This document shows positions 7,614-15,498 of a DNA stretch of 64,000 bases, in pieces. The notes beneath the pieces are model-generated. The model was not told where the DNA came from, did no database searches, and saw only the letters and a list, made by a program, of their open reading frames with translations. The stretch's first letter is position 1. Each line of letters starts with the position of its first letter. Position numbers and translations under genes: made by a program. The stretch is from Sphingopyxis sp. (GTDB lineage Bacteria > Pseudomonadota > Alphaproteobacteria > Sphingomonadales > Sphingomonadaceae): assembly GCA_017745175.1 (NCBI GenBank), contig JAGHZY010000007.1:1-64000 (forward strand). The letters run 5' to 3'.

Positions 7614-8492
7614 CTAGCCGACGATCTCCGTCGTCGCAGCGCGCTCGATCGCGGCGCGCCAGTGCGGCCGCACCGGTAGCAGGAAAATCTCCGCCAGCGC
7701 GCGCCCGATCTCGTCGGCGGTGAGGTATCGCCGGTCGATCCGCCCGTCGGTCAGCCGCGTCGTCAGCCGGTTGTCGCGCAGGCCGTAGCGCGCCTCGGCG
7801 GTCGTGCGCGCTGCGATCAGCTGGTGGCGGAAATGCGAGTCGGGATGCGCCGAGGTGTACCAGTTGCCAAGCTCGTAATCGATCGCGGGCGGCGCCACAT
7901 TCTCCAGCCGGTAGAGCGTGCGCCACTCGCCCTCGATCAGCGCCGCGACCTGCCATTCGGGGCCATGCCGCACGATGCGATAGCTTTCGTGCCGCGTCGG
8001 CTGCGGCTCCTCGCTGTCCATCGCCAGCGGCTGCGGCGGCACCGCTGCGCCGAAGCCGACGTCGGCGAGCCACGGCCGCCCGGCGATCGTCACGCGCACG
8101 ACCATATGCGTGCGCGGCGTCGGCGGCGCATCGTCGGGCAGCATCCAGCGCACGCGGCCGAGCAGCCCCTCGGCGTTGAACCCGATCGCCAGCAACACGC
8201 GGAGGAACAGGCCGTTCTGCTCGAAGCAATAACCGCCGCGCCGCTGCCCGATCAGCTTCGCATCGACGGCGGCGGCACCGATATCGATCCCCGCGCCGGT
8301 CAGCGCATCGATCGCCTCGAACGGGATCGCCGCGATATGCGCCGCCTGCAGCGCGGCGAGCACATCGAGCGTCGGCGCCACCGGTCCCGCATAACCGATC
8401 CGTGCCAGATAGCGCTCGAGAAAGGGAACAGCGGGTTCGCCATGGTCCGCATCGTCAGGGTCGGCGGGGGAGGCAGCGGGATAGTGCAGCAT
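7614..8492 (-). CDS. nat: arylamine N-acetyltransferase
   Basis: A 292-residue protein with the NAT catalytic triad Cys-His-Asp: C89 in QRRGGYCFEQN, H129 in PRTHMVV and D144 in WLADVGFG. NAT transfers acetyl from acetyl-CoA to aromatic amines and hydrazines in the cytoplasm. Length and motif spacing are typical. ATG 8492 is preferred (ggag 8 bases upstream) over a TTG at 8498. An N-terminal Asp/Pro-rich extension of about 20 residues precedes the helical domain. It is transcribed toward the TauD-type gene but separated by 73 bases. Confidence 0.93.
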   Translation of the reverse strand: MLHYPAASPADPDDADHGEPAVPFLERYLARIGYAGPVAPTLDVLAALQAAHIAAIPFEAIDALTGAGIDIGAAAVDAKLIGQRRGGYCFEQNGLFLRVLLAIGFNAEGLLGRVRWMLPDDAPPTPRTHMVVRVTIAGRPWLADVGFGAAVPPQPLAMDSEEPQPTRHESYRIVRHGPEWQVAALIEGEWRTLYRLENVAPPAIDYELGNWYTSAHPDSHFRHQLIAARTTAEARYGLRDNRLTTRLTDGRIDRRYLTADEIGRALAEIFLLPVRPHWRAAIERAATTEIVG

Positions 8493-8694
8493 GGACAAGG
8501 CTCCGTTCGCGAATCAGTCGTCCCACCTTATGAAAGCTCAAGCCCGGTTGAGGTCAAGCGCCGATCGGCGACAACCGCCTGTCCCGCAAAACACCATCAT
8601 CCCGGTAACTTGGCCATTGCGGGCAGGCGCCGGCTGCGGCAGACCTGTCCGACAACATAAGGTCGCAGACCATATAATAGCCCAGGAGCCCCCG

Positions 8695-9546
8695 ATGCAC
8701 ATCACGCCCCGTTTCCGCCTCGCGGCCGCGCTCGCGCCCGCAATGCTTTTCGCCGCCGGCACCGCGAACGCCGCGACCTGCGAGGAAGCCTTCGTCAAGA
8801 AGGGCAACCCGATCACCGGCCTGCGCTTTACCGGCGCGGTGACCGTCGCCGACCTGCCGCCCGCGGTGGCGATCGGCCAGATGCGCGGCATCGTCGCGGC
8901 GAAGGGCTATGACATCATGGCCGACGAGGCCGAATATGGTTCGATGCTGATCGAACAGCCGATGACCGGCACCGTCCGCGCCTTTCCGATCCAGATCACC
9001 GCGACGCAGACCGGCGGGATCGGTACGGTGGTGATGGAGGCGAAGCTGCGCGCCGGCCAGTCGGTCGGCAGCGATGCGGCGAAGGCCGAAATGTGCAGCA
9101 TCCTGAACCAGATCAAGGGCGGCAAGGCGGGCGCCGCCGCGGCAAAGAAGGGCGCTACCGCGACCACCGTCGCCGCCGCACCGGTCAAGATGAACTCGCT
9201 GAGCTTTTCGCAGCAGGTGTCGAAAGATACCGAACGCAACGCCGCGGGCATCCTCACCCGCTACAAGGGCAAGCAGTTCACGATCGACGGCCTCGTCGAT
9301 TATGTCACGAAGGACGGCAAGGATTTCCGCGTCGGCTACAAGATCCCCCAGCCCTATGAGCAGGCGATCCGCCTGCCGAACCAGGCGCCGTTCAAGACCG
9401 ACATCGTCTGCTATATGGCGCCCGGACAGGCCGCCTATTCACTCCAGCTCAAGCCGAACAAGAGCATCAAGCTGACCGGCACGGTCGAGGATTTCGACGA
9501 GTACAAGCATGTGATCTGGCTGAAGGACTGCCGCCCGGCGCAATAA
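8695..9546 (+). CDS. exported protein with OB-fold (tRNA_anti-like) C-terminal domain
   Basis: A 283-residue protein with a signal peptide (RLAAALAPAMLFAAGTANA, cut before ATCEE). A first domain of about 130 residues follows (ITGLRFTGAVTVADLPPAVAIGQ). After an Ala/Lys-rich linker (GGKAGAAAAKKGATATT) comes an OB-like domain with YKGKQFTIDGLVDYVTKDGK and TGTVEDFDEYKHVIWLKDCR. ATG 8695 follows aggag; an ORF start 204 bases upstream has no support. The OB fold resembles the tRNA_anti-like family seen in exported bacterial proteins of unknown role. It heads a run of three exported proteins on the plus strand. Confidence 0.78.
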   Translation: MHITPRFRLAAALAPAMLFAAGTANAATCEEAFVKKGNPITGLRFTGAVTVADLPPAVAIGQMRGIVAAKGYDIMADEAEYGSMLIEQPMTGTVRAFPIQITATQTGGIGTVVMEAKLRAGQSVGSDAAKAEMCSILNQIKGGKAGAAAAKKGATATTVAAAPVKMNSLSFSQQVSKDTERNAAGILTRYKGKQFTIDGLVDYVTKDGKDFRVGYKIPQPYEQAIRLPNQAPFKTDIVCYMAPGQAAYSLQLKPNKSIKLTGTVEDFDEYKHVIWLKDCRPAQ

Positions 9547-9575
9547 CAGGTGGCAAAGCGAGGGAAGGAGACGCC

Positions 9576-10037
9576 GTGCGACGAACGATAGCGATTGCGC
9601 TGGCTTTCGGCATGGCAGCTCCCGCACTTGCTGCCGATGCGTCAGCGGACAACGTGGCGAGCCTCCGCGCCTTTGCCGACGCCTTCGACGCGGCGCAGAT
9701 CGCGCAGGATCGCGCCGCGCTCGAAACCATGGTCGCCGACGACCTCGTCTTCATCGATGGCAGCGGCAAGCGTTATGGCAAAGCCTTCTTCATCGACGGC
9801 TGGACCGGACCCGACGATGATTATGATCCGGTGGCGTTGAAGGACCGCGTGATCCTGCCGCTCGGCAGCGGCGCCGGCCTCGCAAGCGCCGAAACGATCC
9901 TGTCGGGCCGTTCGGCGGGCCGGCCCTTTCGCGTCCGCATCCGCTTCACCGACATTTTCCGCCGCGACGGCAATAACTGGCAGGCGGCCTATATCCACGT
10001 CACACGGATGCCGGTCGAGGACGCCCCGGCCCGCTGA
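9576..10037 (+). CDS. exported SnoaL/DUF4440-like protein
   Basis: A 153-residue protein starting with GTG at 9576, preceded by gaaggag. The signal peptide is RRTIAIALAFGMAAPALA. The mature part follows the DUF4440/NTF2-like plan: LRAFADAFDAAQIAQDRAAL, ETMVADDLVFIDGSGKRYGK, RPFRVRIRFTDIFRRDG and NWQAAYIHVTRMP. These small cone-shaped proteins bind ligands or act as isomerases or hydrolases; the substrate here is unknown. It follows the OB-fold gene by 29 bases and is probably co-transcribed. Confidence 0.82.
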   Translation: MRRTIAIALAFGMAAPALAADASADNVASLRAFADAFDAAQIAQDRAALETMVADDLVFIDGSGKRYGKAFFIDGWTGPDDDYDPVALKDRVILPLGSGAGLASAETILSGRSAGRPFRVRIRFTDIFRRDGNNWQAAYIHVTRMPVEDAPAR

Positions 10038-10112
10038 CACGCGCCGCGCGGCCGATTGTCTTGGCATCGCATTGCGTCGATAGTCGACCGTTGTTCCCGC
10101 AGGAGATATGTC

Positions 10113-10679
10113 ATGCGCTTTTCCCGCTTGCCCTTCGCCGCCGCCCTGCTGATCGGCGGTGGCGCGCTGGCCTTGTCCGCCTGTGGTCCCGACAAGACCG
10201 CGACTGCGCCAACGCCCGGTGACAAAGTGACGCGGACGGCCCCGGCGGCGACGGCCGATACCGGCGAGGCGAAGGCGCCGGCGGCGGCGGTTGCACCGGC
10301 CAAGGCGGGCGCACCGGACCTCGCCGCCTATGTCGGCAAATATCCGTTCGACAAGGTCGACGGCGTTGCCTTCGAAGACCATCCGCTCGTCAAGGCCGGC
10401 ATTGCGGCAACGGTGACCGACGCGCACGTCCGCACTGCGATTACCACTACCGCAGGTCCGGCGGCGCCGATCAACATGATCGACGGCAAGGTCGCTTCGT
10501 GGGCGTGCCAGCAGCACAAATGTGGCGAGCATCAGTGGACCGTCTTCGTCGACCCCGCGACGGGCGCGACCGATGTCTGCTATGTCAACGATCCCGCCAT
10601 GGCGAATGAAGCACGCTGGTTCCTCGCCGGCGGCAAGGAAGAAAAGCGCAAGGGCGACTGTGCGGGCGAAAAGGGCTGA
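10113..10679 (+). CDS. putative lipoprotein
   Basis: A 188-residue protein with an N-terminal lipoprotein signal ending in the lipobox LSAC (MRFSRLPFAAALLIGGGALA, LSACGPDK). A low-complexity Ala/Thr/Pro linker (about 25-65) is followed by a compact domain with four Cys (SWACQQHKCGEHQW, TDVCYVND, KGDCAGEK). An aggag site at 10101-10105 supports ATG 10113. The C-terminal domain resembles small inhibitor-like lipoproteins found with lysozyme inhibitors, but I cannot assign it firmly. Confidence 0.78.
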   Translation: MRFSRLPFAAALLIGGGALALSACGPDKTATAPTPGDKVTRTAPAATADTGEAKAPAAAVAPAKAGAPDLAAYVGKYPFDKVDGVAFEDHPLVKAGIAATVTDAHVRTAITTTAGPAAPINMIDGKVASWACQQHKCGEHQWTVFVDPATGATDVCYVNDPAMANEARWFLAGGKEEKRKGDCAGEKG

Positions 10680-10742
10680 CTCTTCGCTACCGTGCCGCCG
10701 ACACCATCGGTGCGGACAGGATTCGACTCTTGGCCGAATCTG

Positions 10743-10757
10743 GAACATAACAGGAAC
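10743..10757. promoter_or_regulatory. SOS box (LexA site, GAAC-N7-GAAC)
   Basis: The sequence gaacataacaggaac reads as GTTC-N7-GTTC on the other strand, an exact alphaproteobacterial LexA core. It lies 26 bases upstream of the third 2H phosphoesterase gene (10784), where a bound repressor would block the promoter. It matches the site before the paralogue at 5222, although the two spacers differ. Confidence 0.6.
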
Positions 10758-10783
10758 ATTGATCCGATTCGGAGGAATGGACG

Positions 10784-11368
10784 ATGGACCCGATGTTCCG
10801 TTATTTCCTGGGCTTTCAGGTCGCCGCCGACCGCGCCGGCTGGCTGGCGCGCCAGTTGCCGCCCGTTTCGGGCGACCTGTTCGCGGGGCTGAAGCCGCAA
10901 AATTATCACCTCACGCTCTGCACGATCGACGAGACGGCGGTGCCGCATCCCTTTCTGCGCCAGCGCGTCGCAAAGGCGTTCGAGGCCGGGCTGCCCGCTG
11001 CGGGCCCGATTCCCTTCGGCCGCATCGTCAGCACGGATGCCGGGGCCGAACTGGTCACGGCCGGCAGTATCGCCGGCATCCGGCAGCTTTACGAGGCGCT
11101 CGTCGCGCTGCTCGCGCCGCACGGGATCGAGCCTTGGTATCGCCGCTCGGGCCTCCGGCCGCACATCACGCTCGGCTATGGCAGACATCCGTTCGCCCCG
11201 GTGCCGGCCGCGTGGAACTGGACACCGCGCGAACTCGTGCTGATCGAAAGCCATGTCGGCCACAGCCGTCACCGTGTTCTGCAGCGCTGGTATCTGCCTG
11301 CGCCCGCGCAGCGCGCGTTCGACTTCATGGACGACGCCCTGCCTCCACCGCTCAGAAACGCCGCCTAG
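10784..11368 (+). CDS. 2H phosphoesterase, 2'-5' RNA ligase family
   Basis: A 194-residue LigT-like protein with both catalytic motifs intact: HLT in NYHLTLCTID and HIT in LRPHITLGYGRH. It is a different subfamily from the two related proteins at 2237 and 5222: it opens with RYFLGFQVAADRAGWLAR and lacks their NYRGD. Members act on 2'-5' or 2',3'-cyclic RNA ends, as in tRNA splicing or repair. Start ATG 10784 follows ggagg. A LexA-type box lies upstream, suggesting induction by DNA damage. The last codon overlaps the convergent osmC-like gene by 4 bases. Confidence 0.88.
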   Translation: MDPMFRYFLGFQVAADRAGWLARQLPPVSGDLFAGLKPQNYHLTLCTIDETAVPHPFLRQRVAKAFEAGLPAAGPIPFGRIVSTDAGAELVTAGSIAGIRQLYEALVALLAPHGIEPWYRRSGLRPHITLGYGRHPFAPVPAAWNWTPRELVLIESHVGHSRHRVLQRWYLPAPAQRAFDFMDDALPPPLRNAA

Positions 11369-11793
11369 CCTTCGAGGCTGTGCTCGAGCGTGATCTCGCA
11401 GTTCAGCAGCTTCGACACCGGGCAATTCTTCTCGGCCTCTTCGGCGATCTTCGCGAATTCGTCGGCGCCGATCCCGGGGACCTTGCCGGTCAGCGTCAGC
11501 GCCGACTTCGTGATTGTGAAGCCGCCGTCCTGCTGCTCGAGCGTCACCGCCGCACTCGTCTCGAGCGTGTCGCCGCTATAGCCCGCGCGCGCGAGCCCGA
11601 ACGACAGCGCCATCGTAAAGCAGGCCGCGTGCGCCGCCGCGATCAGTTCCTCGGGGTTCGTCCCCGGCTGGCCCTCGAAGCGCGTGCCGAAACCATAGGG
11701 CTGTGCATCGAGGACGCCCGATTTGGTCGTGATCGATCCCCTGCCCTCCTTGCCGAAGCCTTCGTAGCGGGCGGATGCGCGGTTGACGGTCAT
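11365..11793 (-). CDS. osmC: OsmC family peroxiredoxin
   Basis: A 142-residue protein with the two peroxidatic cysteines of OsmC: C58 in AHAACFTMALS and a second in KNCPVSKLLN. The N-terminal SARYEGFGKEGRGSI and the GTNPEELIAAAHAAC core are typical of the OsmC subfamily rather than Ohr. It reduces organic hydroperoxides in the cytoplasm. An aaggag site precedes the ATG. The gene overlaps the convergent 2H phosphoesterase by 4 bases. Confidence 0.92.
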   Translation of the reverse strand: MTVNRASARYEGFGKEGRGSITTKSGVLDAQPYGFGTRFEGQPGTNPEELIAAAHAACFTMALSFGLARAGYSGDTLETSAAVTLEQQDGGFTITKSALTLTGKVPGIGADEFAKIAEEAEKNCPVSKLLNCEITLEHSLEG

Positions 11794-11847
11794 GCTCGTA
11801 TCTCCTTCGGGGGACGAAACGGAAAGGGCGCCGGAGACTCGATATCC

Positions 11848-12051
11848 TCAGGCGGCGAGCAGCTTACGCCGCGCACCGACGCGCTTCCACGCCTTTTCAT
11901 GGAAGAAGAATGCGACGGCATTGATACAGGGCTCGATGATCGCGATCCCGCCCGCGAGCGCGACCGATCCGGTCAGCACATAGGCGACGCTGAACCCGAT
12001 CGTCAGGTGGATTGCGAGATAGGTGAAGGTCTTGATCAGGTCGGTGGGCAT
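11848..12051 (-). CDS. DUF2061 small inner-membrane protein
   Basis: A 67-residue protein with two hydrophobic helices (YLAIHLTIGFSVAYVLTG and VALAGGIAIIEPCINAVAFF) and the ending FHEKAWKRVG, all diagnostic of DUF2061. Function is unknown. A ggagaag site precedes the ATG. It sits between osmC and the Mpo1-like gene on the same strand but with its own short leader. Confidence 0.88.
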   Translation of the reverse strand: MPTDLIKTFTYLAIHLTIGFSVAYVLTGSVALAGGIAIIEPCINAVAFFFHEKAWKRVGARRKLLAA

Positions 12052-12120
12052 GGCACTTCTCCGGAGGACGAAACGCTAATTTAAGAATGATTCGCAACAA
12101 GCGCCAGCGGGCGTGTCCGG

Positions 12121-12468
12121 TCAGTCTGATCGATTTTCCCGCAACACCCCCGCGCGGTCGAGCTCGGGCCCGAGCCTTCCCGTCAGCCACAGCGCCCACA
12201 TGCGGAAATCGGCCGCAAGGCTCCACAGCGGATAGGTGAAAGTCGCCGGCCGGTTCTTCTCGACGCCGAAATGCGCGACCCACGCGAAGAAATAGCCCGC
12301 GACCGGCAGCGCGATCAGCCAGCCCCGGCGCCCGCTCAGCGCGGCAGCGACGGCGATCAGCACGACGAGGCTCGTCCCGACATAATGCAGCGCGCGCGTC
12401 GATGCCTTGCTGTGCTCGCGCAGGTAAAAGGGCCAGAATTCGGCAAAGCTCGTATATTCGCGCGCCAT
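12121..12468 (-). CDS. Mpo1-like (DUF962/YGL010w) membrane protein
   Basis: A 115-residue protein with the family pattern FAEFWPFYLREHSKASTRALHYVG and two membrane segments, followed by WVAHFGVEKNRPATFTYPLWSL. The conserved His residues (REHS, LHYVG, AHFG) match those of yeast Mpo1, an Fe(II)-dependent dioxygenase that alpha-oxidises 2-hydroxy fatty acids. The true start is ATG 12468; the longer open frame upstream only overlaps the hydrolase gene. A role in sphingolipid or hydroxy fatty acid turnover is plausible in a sphingomonad, but this is inference. Confidence 0.85.
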   Translation of the reverse strand: MAREYTSFAEFWPFYLREHSKASTRALHYVGTSLVVLIAVAAALSGRRGWLIALPVAGYFFAWVAHFGVEKNRPATFTYPLWSLAADFRMWALWLTGRLGPELDRAGVLRENRSD

Positions 12469-12503
12469 CGCCCGATGCTGCCTCCCATCGGGGCGCGGGT
12501 CAA

Positions 12504-13193
12504 CTAGAGGCTGCGCGCCGCCGCGTCGATCAGCGCCGCGACCTCGGCGGGCCGCGAGGCGAGCGAGGCGTGCCCCGCATCGAGCGTGATGACCTTGCGC
12601 GCGCCGAGCCGGCCCGACATCATCGTCTGGTTCGCGGGGTCGATCATCCGGTCGGCGCCCGAAATCTGATACCAGCTCGGCCGGACCTTCCACGCGGGTT
12701 CGCTGATCGCCTCGCCGAAGGTCGACGCGAGCGGCGCCTTCTGCGTCACCGCCATCACCAGCGCCTCGTCGGCATCGAGATCCTGACAGAAGCTTTCGTG
12801 GAACTTGTCGGGCCTGATCCACAGATAGCCGTCGGCGTCGGGCGCGAGGTTCGCGGCGCCCGCGGGCGGATGCTGCTGCGTCAGCGCGCCGGGGCTTTCG
12901 CCCGCATCGGGCGCGAAGGCGGCAATATAGACGAGCCCCGCGACATTCGGCGCGGTGCCCGCCTCGGTGATCACCGCGCCGCCATAGCTGTGCCCGACGA
13001 GCAGCACCGGCCCGTCGATCTGCGCCGCGATCTGGCGCGTCCGTTCGGCATCGCCGGCGAGCGAGGTCAGCGGCAGTTCGACCGCGCGCATGCCTTTATG
13101 CCCCAGCCGGTCGAGCTCGACGATCGCCTTTGCCCAGTGCGCCGCGCCGCCCCAGAAACCGTGAACGAGGATGATCGTGGGAAGCGTTGCCAT
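12504..13193 (-). CDS. alpha/beta hydrolase (salicylate esterase-like)
   Basis: A 229-residue alpha/beta hydrolase. It has an oxyanion motif LVHGFWGGAAHW near the N-terminus, a nucleophile elbow GHSYGG (Ser about 70) and a C-terminal catalytic His in DAGHASL. The lid region (FHESFCQDLDADEALVMAVTQKP-like) and RPSWYQISGADRMIDPANQ place it with the esterases annotated as EstC or salicylate-esterase-like. There is no signal peptide, so it is cytoplasmic. A caggag site precedes the ATG. The substrate is not evident. Confidence 0.88.
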   Translation of the reverse strand: MATLPTIILVHGFWGGAAHWAKAIVELDRLGHKGMRAVELPLTSLAGDAERTRQIAAQIDGPVLLVGHSYGGAVITEAGTAPNVAGLVYIAAFAPDAGESPGALTQQHPPAGAANLAPDADGYLWIRPDKFHESFCQDLDADEALVMAVTQKAPLASTFGEAISEPAWKVRPSWYQISGADRMIDPANQTMMSGRLGARKVITLDAGHASLASRPAEVAALIDAAARSL

Positions 13194-13293
13194 GGTTCCG
13201 ACTCCTGTGGAATTTCCCGAGAGCCGAAGCTAACATGCCCGGCAAGGACCGCACAGCGAAGAAAGCTGGCGGAGTTCGGGGGAGAGGAATTTC

Positions 13294-13515
13294 ATGAAAA
13301 AATCGACGCGTGCGCTGCTCGGGCTGGTGTTGCTCGACCTGATCGTCGTCGCCGGGGCGTGGTGGATGATCGACCGGACGCGGAGCGGGGCGTGGAACTC
13401 GAACGATCCGGCGGGATCGATCACGATGGTAACGACCACCGCGGGCATGCTCGTCGGCGTGATCACCGCCATATTGCTGCTCGCCTTCGTGATGCACCGC
13501 CGCGCGGGCAACTGA
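13294..13515 (+). CDS. small two-helix membrane protein
   Basis: A 73-residue protein with two predicted membrane helices (ALLGLVLLDLIVVAGAWWMI and TTAGMLVGVITAILLLAFVM) joined by a polar loop with SGAWNSNDPAGS, ending in HRRAGN. A ggggagagg ribosome binding site lies upstream of the ATG. The hydrophobic pattern and codon use support a real gene. No family is recognised. A strong hairpin follows directly downstream. Confidence 0.65.
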   Translation: MKKSTRALLGLVLLDLIVVAGAWWMIDRTRSGAWNSNDPAGSITMVTTTAGMLVGVITAILLLAFVMHRRAGN

Positions 13516-13539
13516 CCGCCGCGTCACGCCGAAAATAGT

Positions 13540-13577
13540 CAGCCCTCCCGCCCGGGGTCGCGGGGGCGGGAGGGCTG
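13540..13577. terminator. strong GC-rich stem-loop, probable bidirectional terminator
   Basis: A perfect 14-base inverted repeat, cagccctcccgccc (13540-13553) and gggcgggagggctg (13564-13577), with a 10-base loop. It lies between the plus-strand small membrane gene and the minus-strand secreted-peptide gene. No clear T-run follows on either side, so termination efficiency is uncertain. Confidence 0.6.
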
Positions 13578-13631
13578 TGGTTTCCGGACCGGTGTGGTGG
13601 GCCGGACCGGAGACGAAAAGCGGACGGTGCC

Positions 13632-13817
13632 TCAGCGCGACGCGGCTTCGCGAACCTTCTGCACCGCAGGCAGCAGCAGGCCGATCAGATAGTCGATCGG
13701 TCCGGCGCTCAGGCTTATGCTGCCCTGCGCGGGCTGTGCCGACTGCGCCATCGCCGGGGTCGCCGAGGCGAGGACGGCGAGCGCGAGAACGGGGGCGAGG
13801 ATCAGCTTCTTGTTCAT
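13632..13817 (-). CDS. small exported protein
   Basis: A 61-residue precursor with a textbook Sec signal (MNKKLILAPVLALAVLASAT, then PAMAQ) and a mature part of about 36 residues containing GPIDYLIGLLLPAVQKVREA, which could form an amphipathic helix. A gaaaggaaat site precedes ATG 13817; the longer open frame upstream has none. No family is recognised. It may be a short secreted or envelope-associated peptide. Confidence 0.65.
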   Translation of the reverse strand: MNKKLILAPVLALAVLASATPAMAQSAQPAQGSISLSAGPIDYLIGLLLPAVQKVREAASR

Positions 13818-13970
13818 GTCATTTCCTTTCAATATCGGTTCAAATCGTCGAATTGGGTTCGGGTCGTTCCCGATGCGCTGCTTATGCCGCGCGCCATCGC
13901 GCCCGGCCGTGATCGCCATCACTCGCCCGAATAAATTTCACAAACCACTGAAAAGAAACAAAAGAAAATT

Positions 13971-14432
13971 CTATCCGCGCTTGATTCGCACGAGTGCGGC
14001 GTCGAGCGCCTGCAGAAATTGCGAGCGATCGGCTTTCGAGAAGGGCGGCGGGCCGCCCGTCCGGCCATCCATTCCCGCGCGCAGGTCGGCCATGATCGCG
14101 CGCGTCGCGATCGCGGGGCCGATCGATGCCATGGTGAAGGCTTTGCCGTTCGGGCCGAGCACGCTCGCGCCCGCCTTCAGCGCCCGGTCGGCGAGCAATA
14201 TGTCGGCCGTGACCACGATGCTCTTCGGATTCGCCGCTTCGGCGATCCAGTCGTCGGCGGCATCGAAGCCGTCCGACACGACAATCCGTTCGATCAGCGG
14301 GTGCTCGGGTATGTGCAGCCGGCTGTTGCTCACGACCTTCACCGCCACCTCGTGCCGCCATGCGACGCGGTAAATCTCGTCCTTCACAGGACAGGCGTCG
14401 GCATCGACCAGAATCCGGATGGCATCGGTCAT
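13971..14432 (-). CDS. YaiI/YqxD family (DUF188) protein
   Basis: A 153-residue protein with the family signature RILVDADACPVKDEIYRVA at the N-terminus, then VSDGFDAADDWIAEAANP, VTADILLADRAL and the C-terminal RAIMADLRAGMDGRTGGPPPF. The conserved acidic residues resemble a PIN-like nuclease fold. Biochemical role is not established. ATG 14432 is preferred over a TTG two codons upstream. It is the last gene of a run with DUF427, TauE and ung on the minus strand. Confidence 0.92.
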   Translation of the reverse strand: MTDAIRILVDADACPVKDEIYRVAWRHEVAVKVVSNSRLHIPEHPLIERIVVSDGFDAADDWIAEAANPKSIVVTADILLADRALKAGASVLGPNGKAFTMASIGPAIATRAIMADLRAGMDGRTGGPPPFSKADRSQFLQALDAALVRIKRG

Positions 14433-14442
14433 GGGCAAGGGA

Positions 14443-14724
14443 TCAACCGACCTCGACGCCTTTCCAGAAGGCGATGCGACCGCGGATCGCTTCGGCCGCC
14501 TCTTTGGGGTCGGGATAGTACCAGGCCGCGTCGGCGTTCACCTGCCCGTCCACCGTCACATGATGATAATGCGCGACGCCCTTCCACGGGCAGACGCTCG
14601 TCGTCGCGCTGTCGGACAGGACGGAGGCATCGACCGCGTCGCGCGCGAAATAATGATTGCCCTCGACGACCACCGTGTCGTCGCTGTCGGCGATCACCGC
14701 GCCGTTCCACAGTGCCTGCACCAT
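14443..14724 (-). CDS. DUF427 domain protein
   Basis: A 93-residue protein with the DUF427 pattern: ALWNGAVIADSDDTVVVEGNHYF, then SVCPWKGVAHYHHV and WYYPDPKEAAEAIRGRIAFW. The family is a small beta-tent fold with a conserved Cys-Pro-Trp-Lys-Gly motif and no proven function. A ggagg site precedes the ATG. It starts 15 bases after the TauE stop and ends 10 bases before yaiI. Confidence 0.9.
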   Translation of the reverse strand: MVQALWNGAVIADSDDTVVVEGNHYFARDAVDASVLSDSATTSVCPWKGVAHYHHVTVDGQVNADAAWYYPDPKEAAEAIRGRIAFWKGVEVG

Positions 14725-14739
14725 CGATCCGCCTCCACG

Positions 14740-15498
14740 TCAGCCCGCGAGCCCGTCCCACACCAGCTTGGCGCCGAGCAGGACCATCAGCAGATAGATG
14801 ATAGCATAGAAACGCGCGCCATCGATCCGTTTGAGCCATCGCACCGTGAGCAGCGTCGATCCGATCGCGAGCGGCATCAGCAGCACGGCGGCGACAAGCA
14901 CCTCGTGCGGAAAGGCGCCGAGCGCAATATAGGCGGGCACCTTCATCCAGTTGATCGCCGCGAACAGGATCGAACTCGTCCCGACGAAGACGAGGTGCGG
15001 CAGGCGGCGCGGCGTCACCCACATCTGGAACGGCGGCCCGCCGGCGTGCGCGATCTGGCTGGTGAAGCCCGTCGCGACCCCGAACAGGCTGCCGACCCAG
15101 CCCGGCGAGGTCGACGCCGCGACGACGCGCCCGCCGCGCTCGACCCACAGCCGATAGAGGCCGAACGCCAGCGTGATCGCGCCGAGCGCCGCCATCAGCT
15201 TCGCCTCGTCGACGCGCTCGGCATAGGCATAGCCCGCGGCGATGCCCGCGGCGGCACCGGGCAGCATCCACGCGATGACCCATCCGTCCCACGTCTTGCG
15301 GAACGACCACACGCTGACGACGTCCTGCACGATCAGGATCGGCAGCAGCAGCGCCGCAGCGATCGTCGGCGGCAGCACGAGCGCAACGAGCGGTGTCGCG
15401 AGCGCCCCGACCCCCGACAGCCCGCCCTTGGCGAGCCCGAGCAGGATCACCGCGACGGCGACCACGACCAGCGTCAGCGGATCGGACAGCAGGTTCAT
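14740..15498 (-). CDS. TauE/SafE family membrane permease
   Basis: A 252-residue protein with about eight membrane segments, beginning [24 protein letters not shown], with the family motif in the first pair and [22 protein letters not shown] in the second half. TauE/SafE proteins export sulfite or sulfoacetate, or carry other organic anions. Its ATG overlaps the TGA of ung by 4 bases, so it is translated from the ung transcript. No sulfonate pathway gene is adjacent, so the substrate is open. Confidence 0.88.
   Translation of the reverse strand: MNLLSDPLTLVVVAVAVILLGLAKGGLSGVGALATPLVALVLPPTIAAALLLPILIVQDVVSVWSFRKTWDGWVIAWMLPGAAAGIAAGYAYAERVDEAKLMAALGAITLAFGLYRLWVERGGRVVAASTSPGWVGSLFGVATGFTSQIAHAGGPPFQMWVTPRRLPHLVFVGTSSILFAAINWMKVPAYIALGAFPHEVLVAAVLLMPLAIGSTLLTVRWLKRIDGARFYAIIYLLMVLLGAKLVWDGLAG

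Noticed and set aside
14740-15498. A taurine/sulfonate operon linking TauE, TauD and SsuE
   Set aside because: The three genes are 7 to 47 kb apart, in separate operons, with no transporter or SsuD; the names reflect families only.
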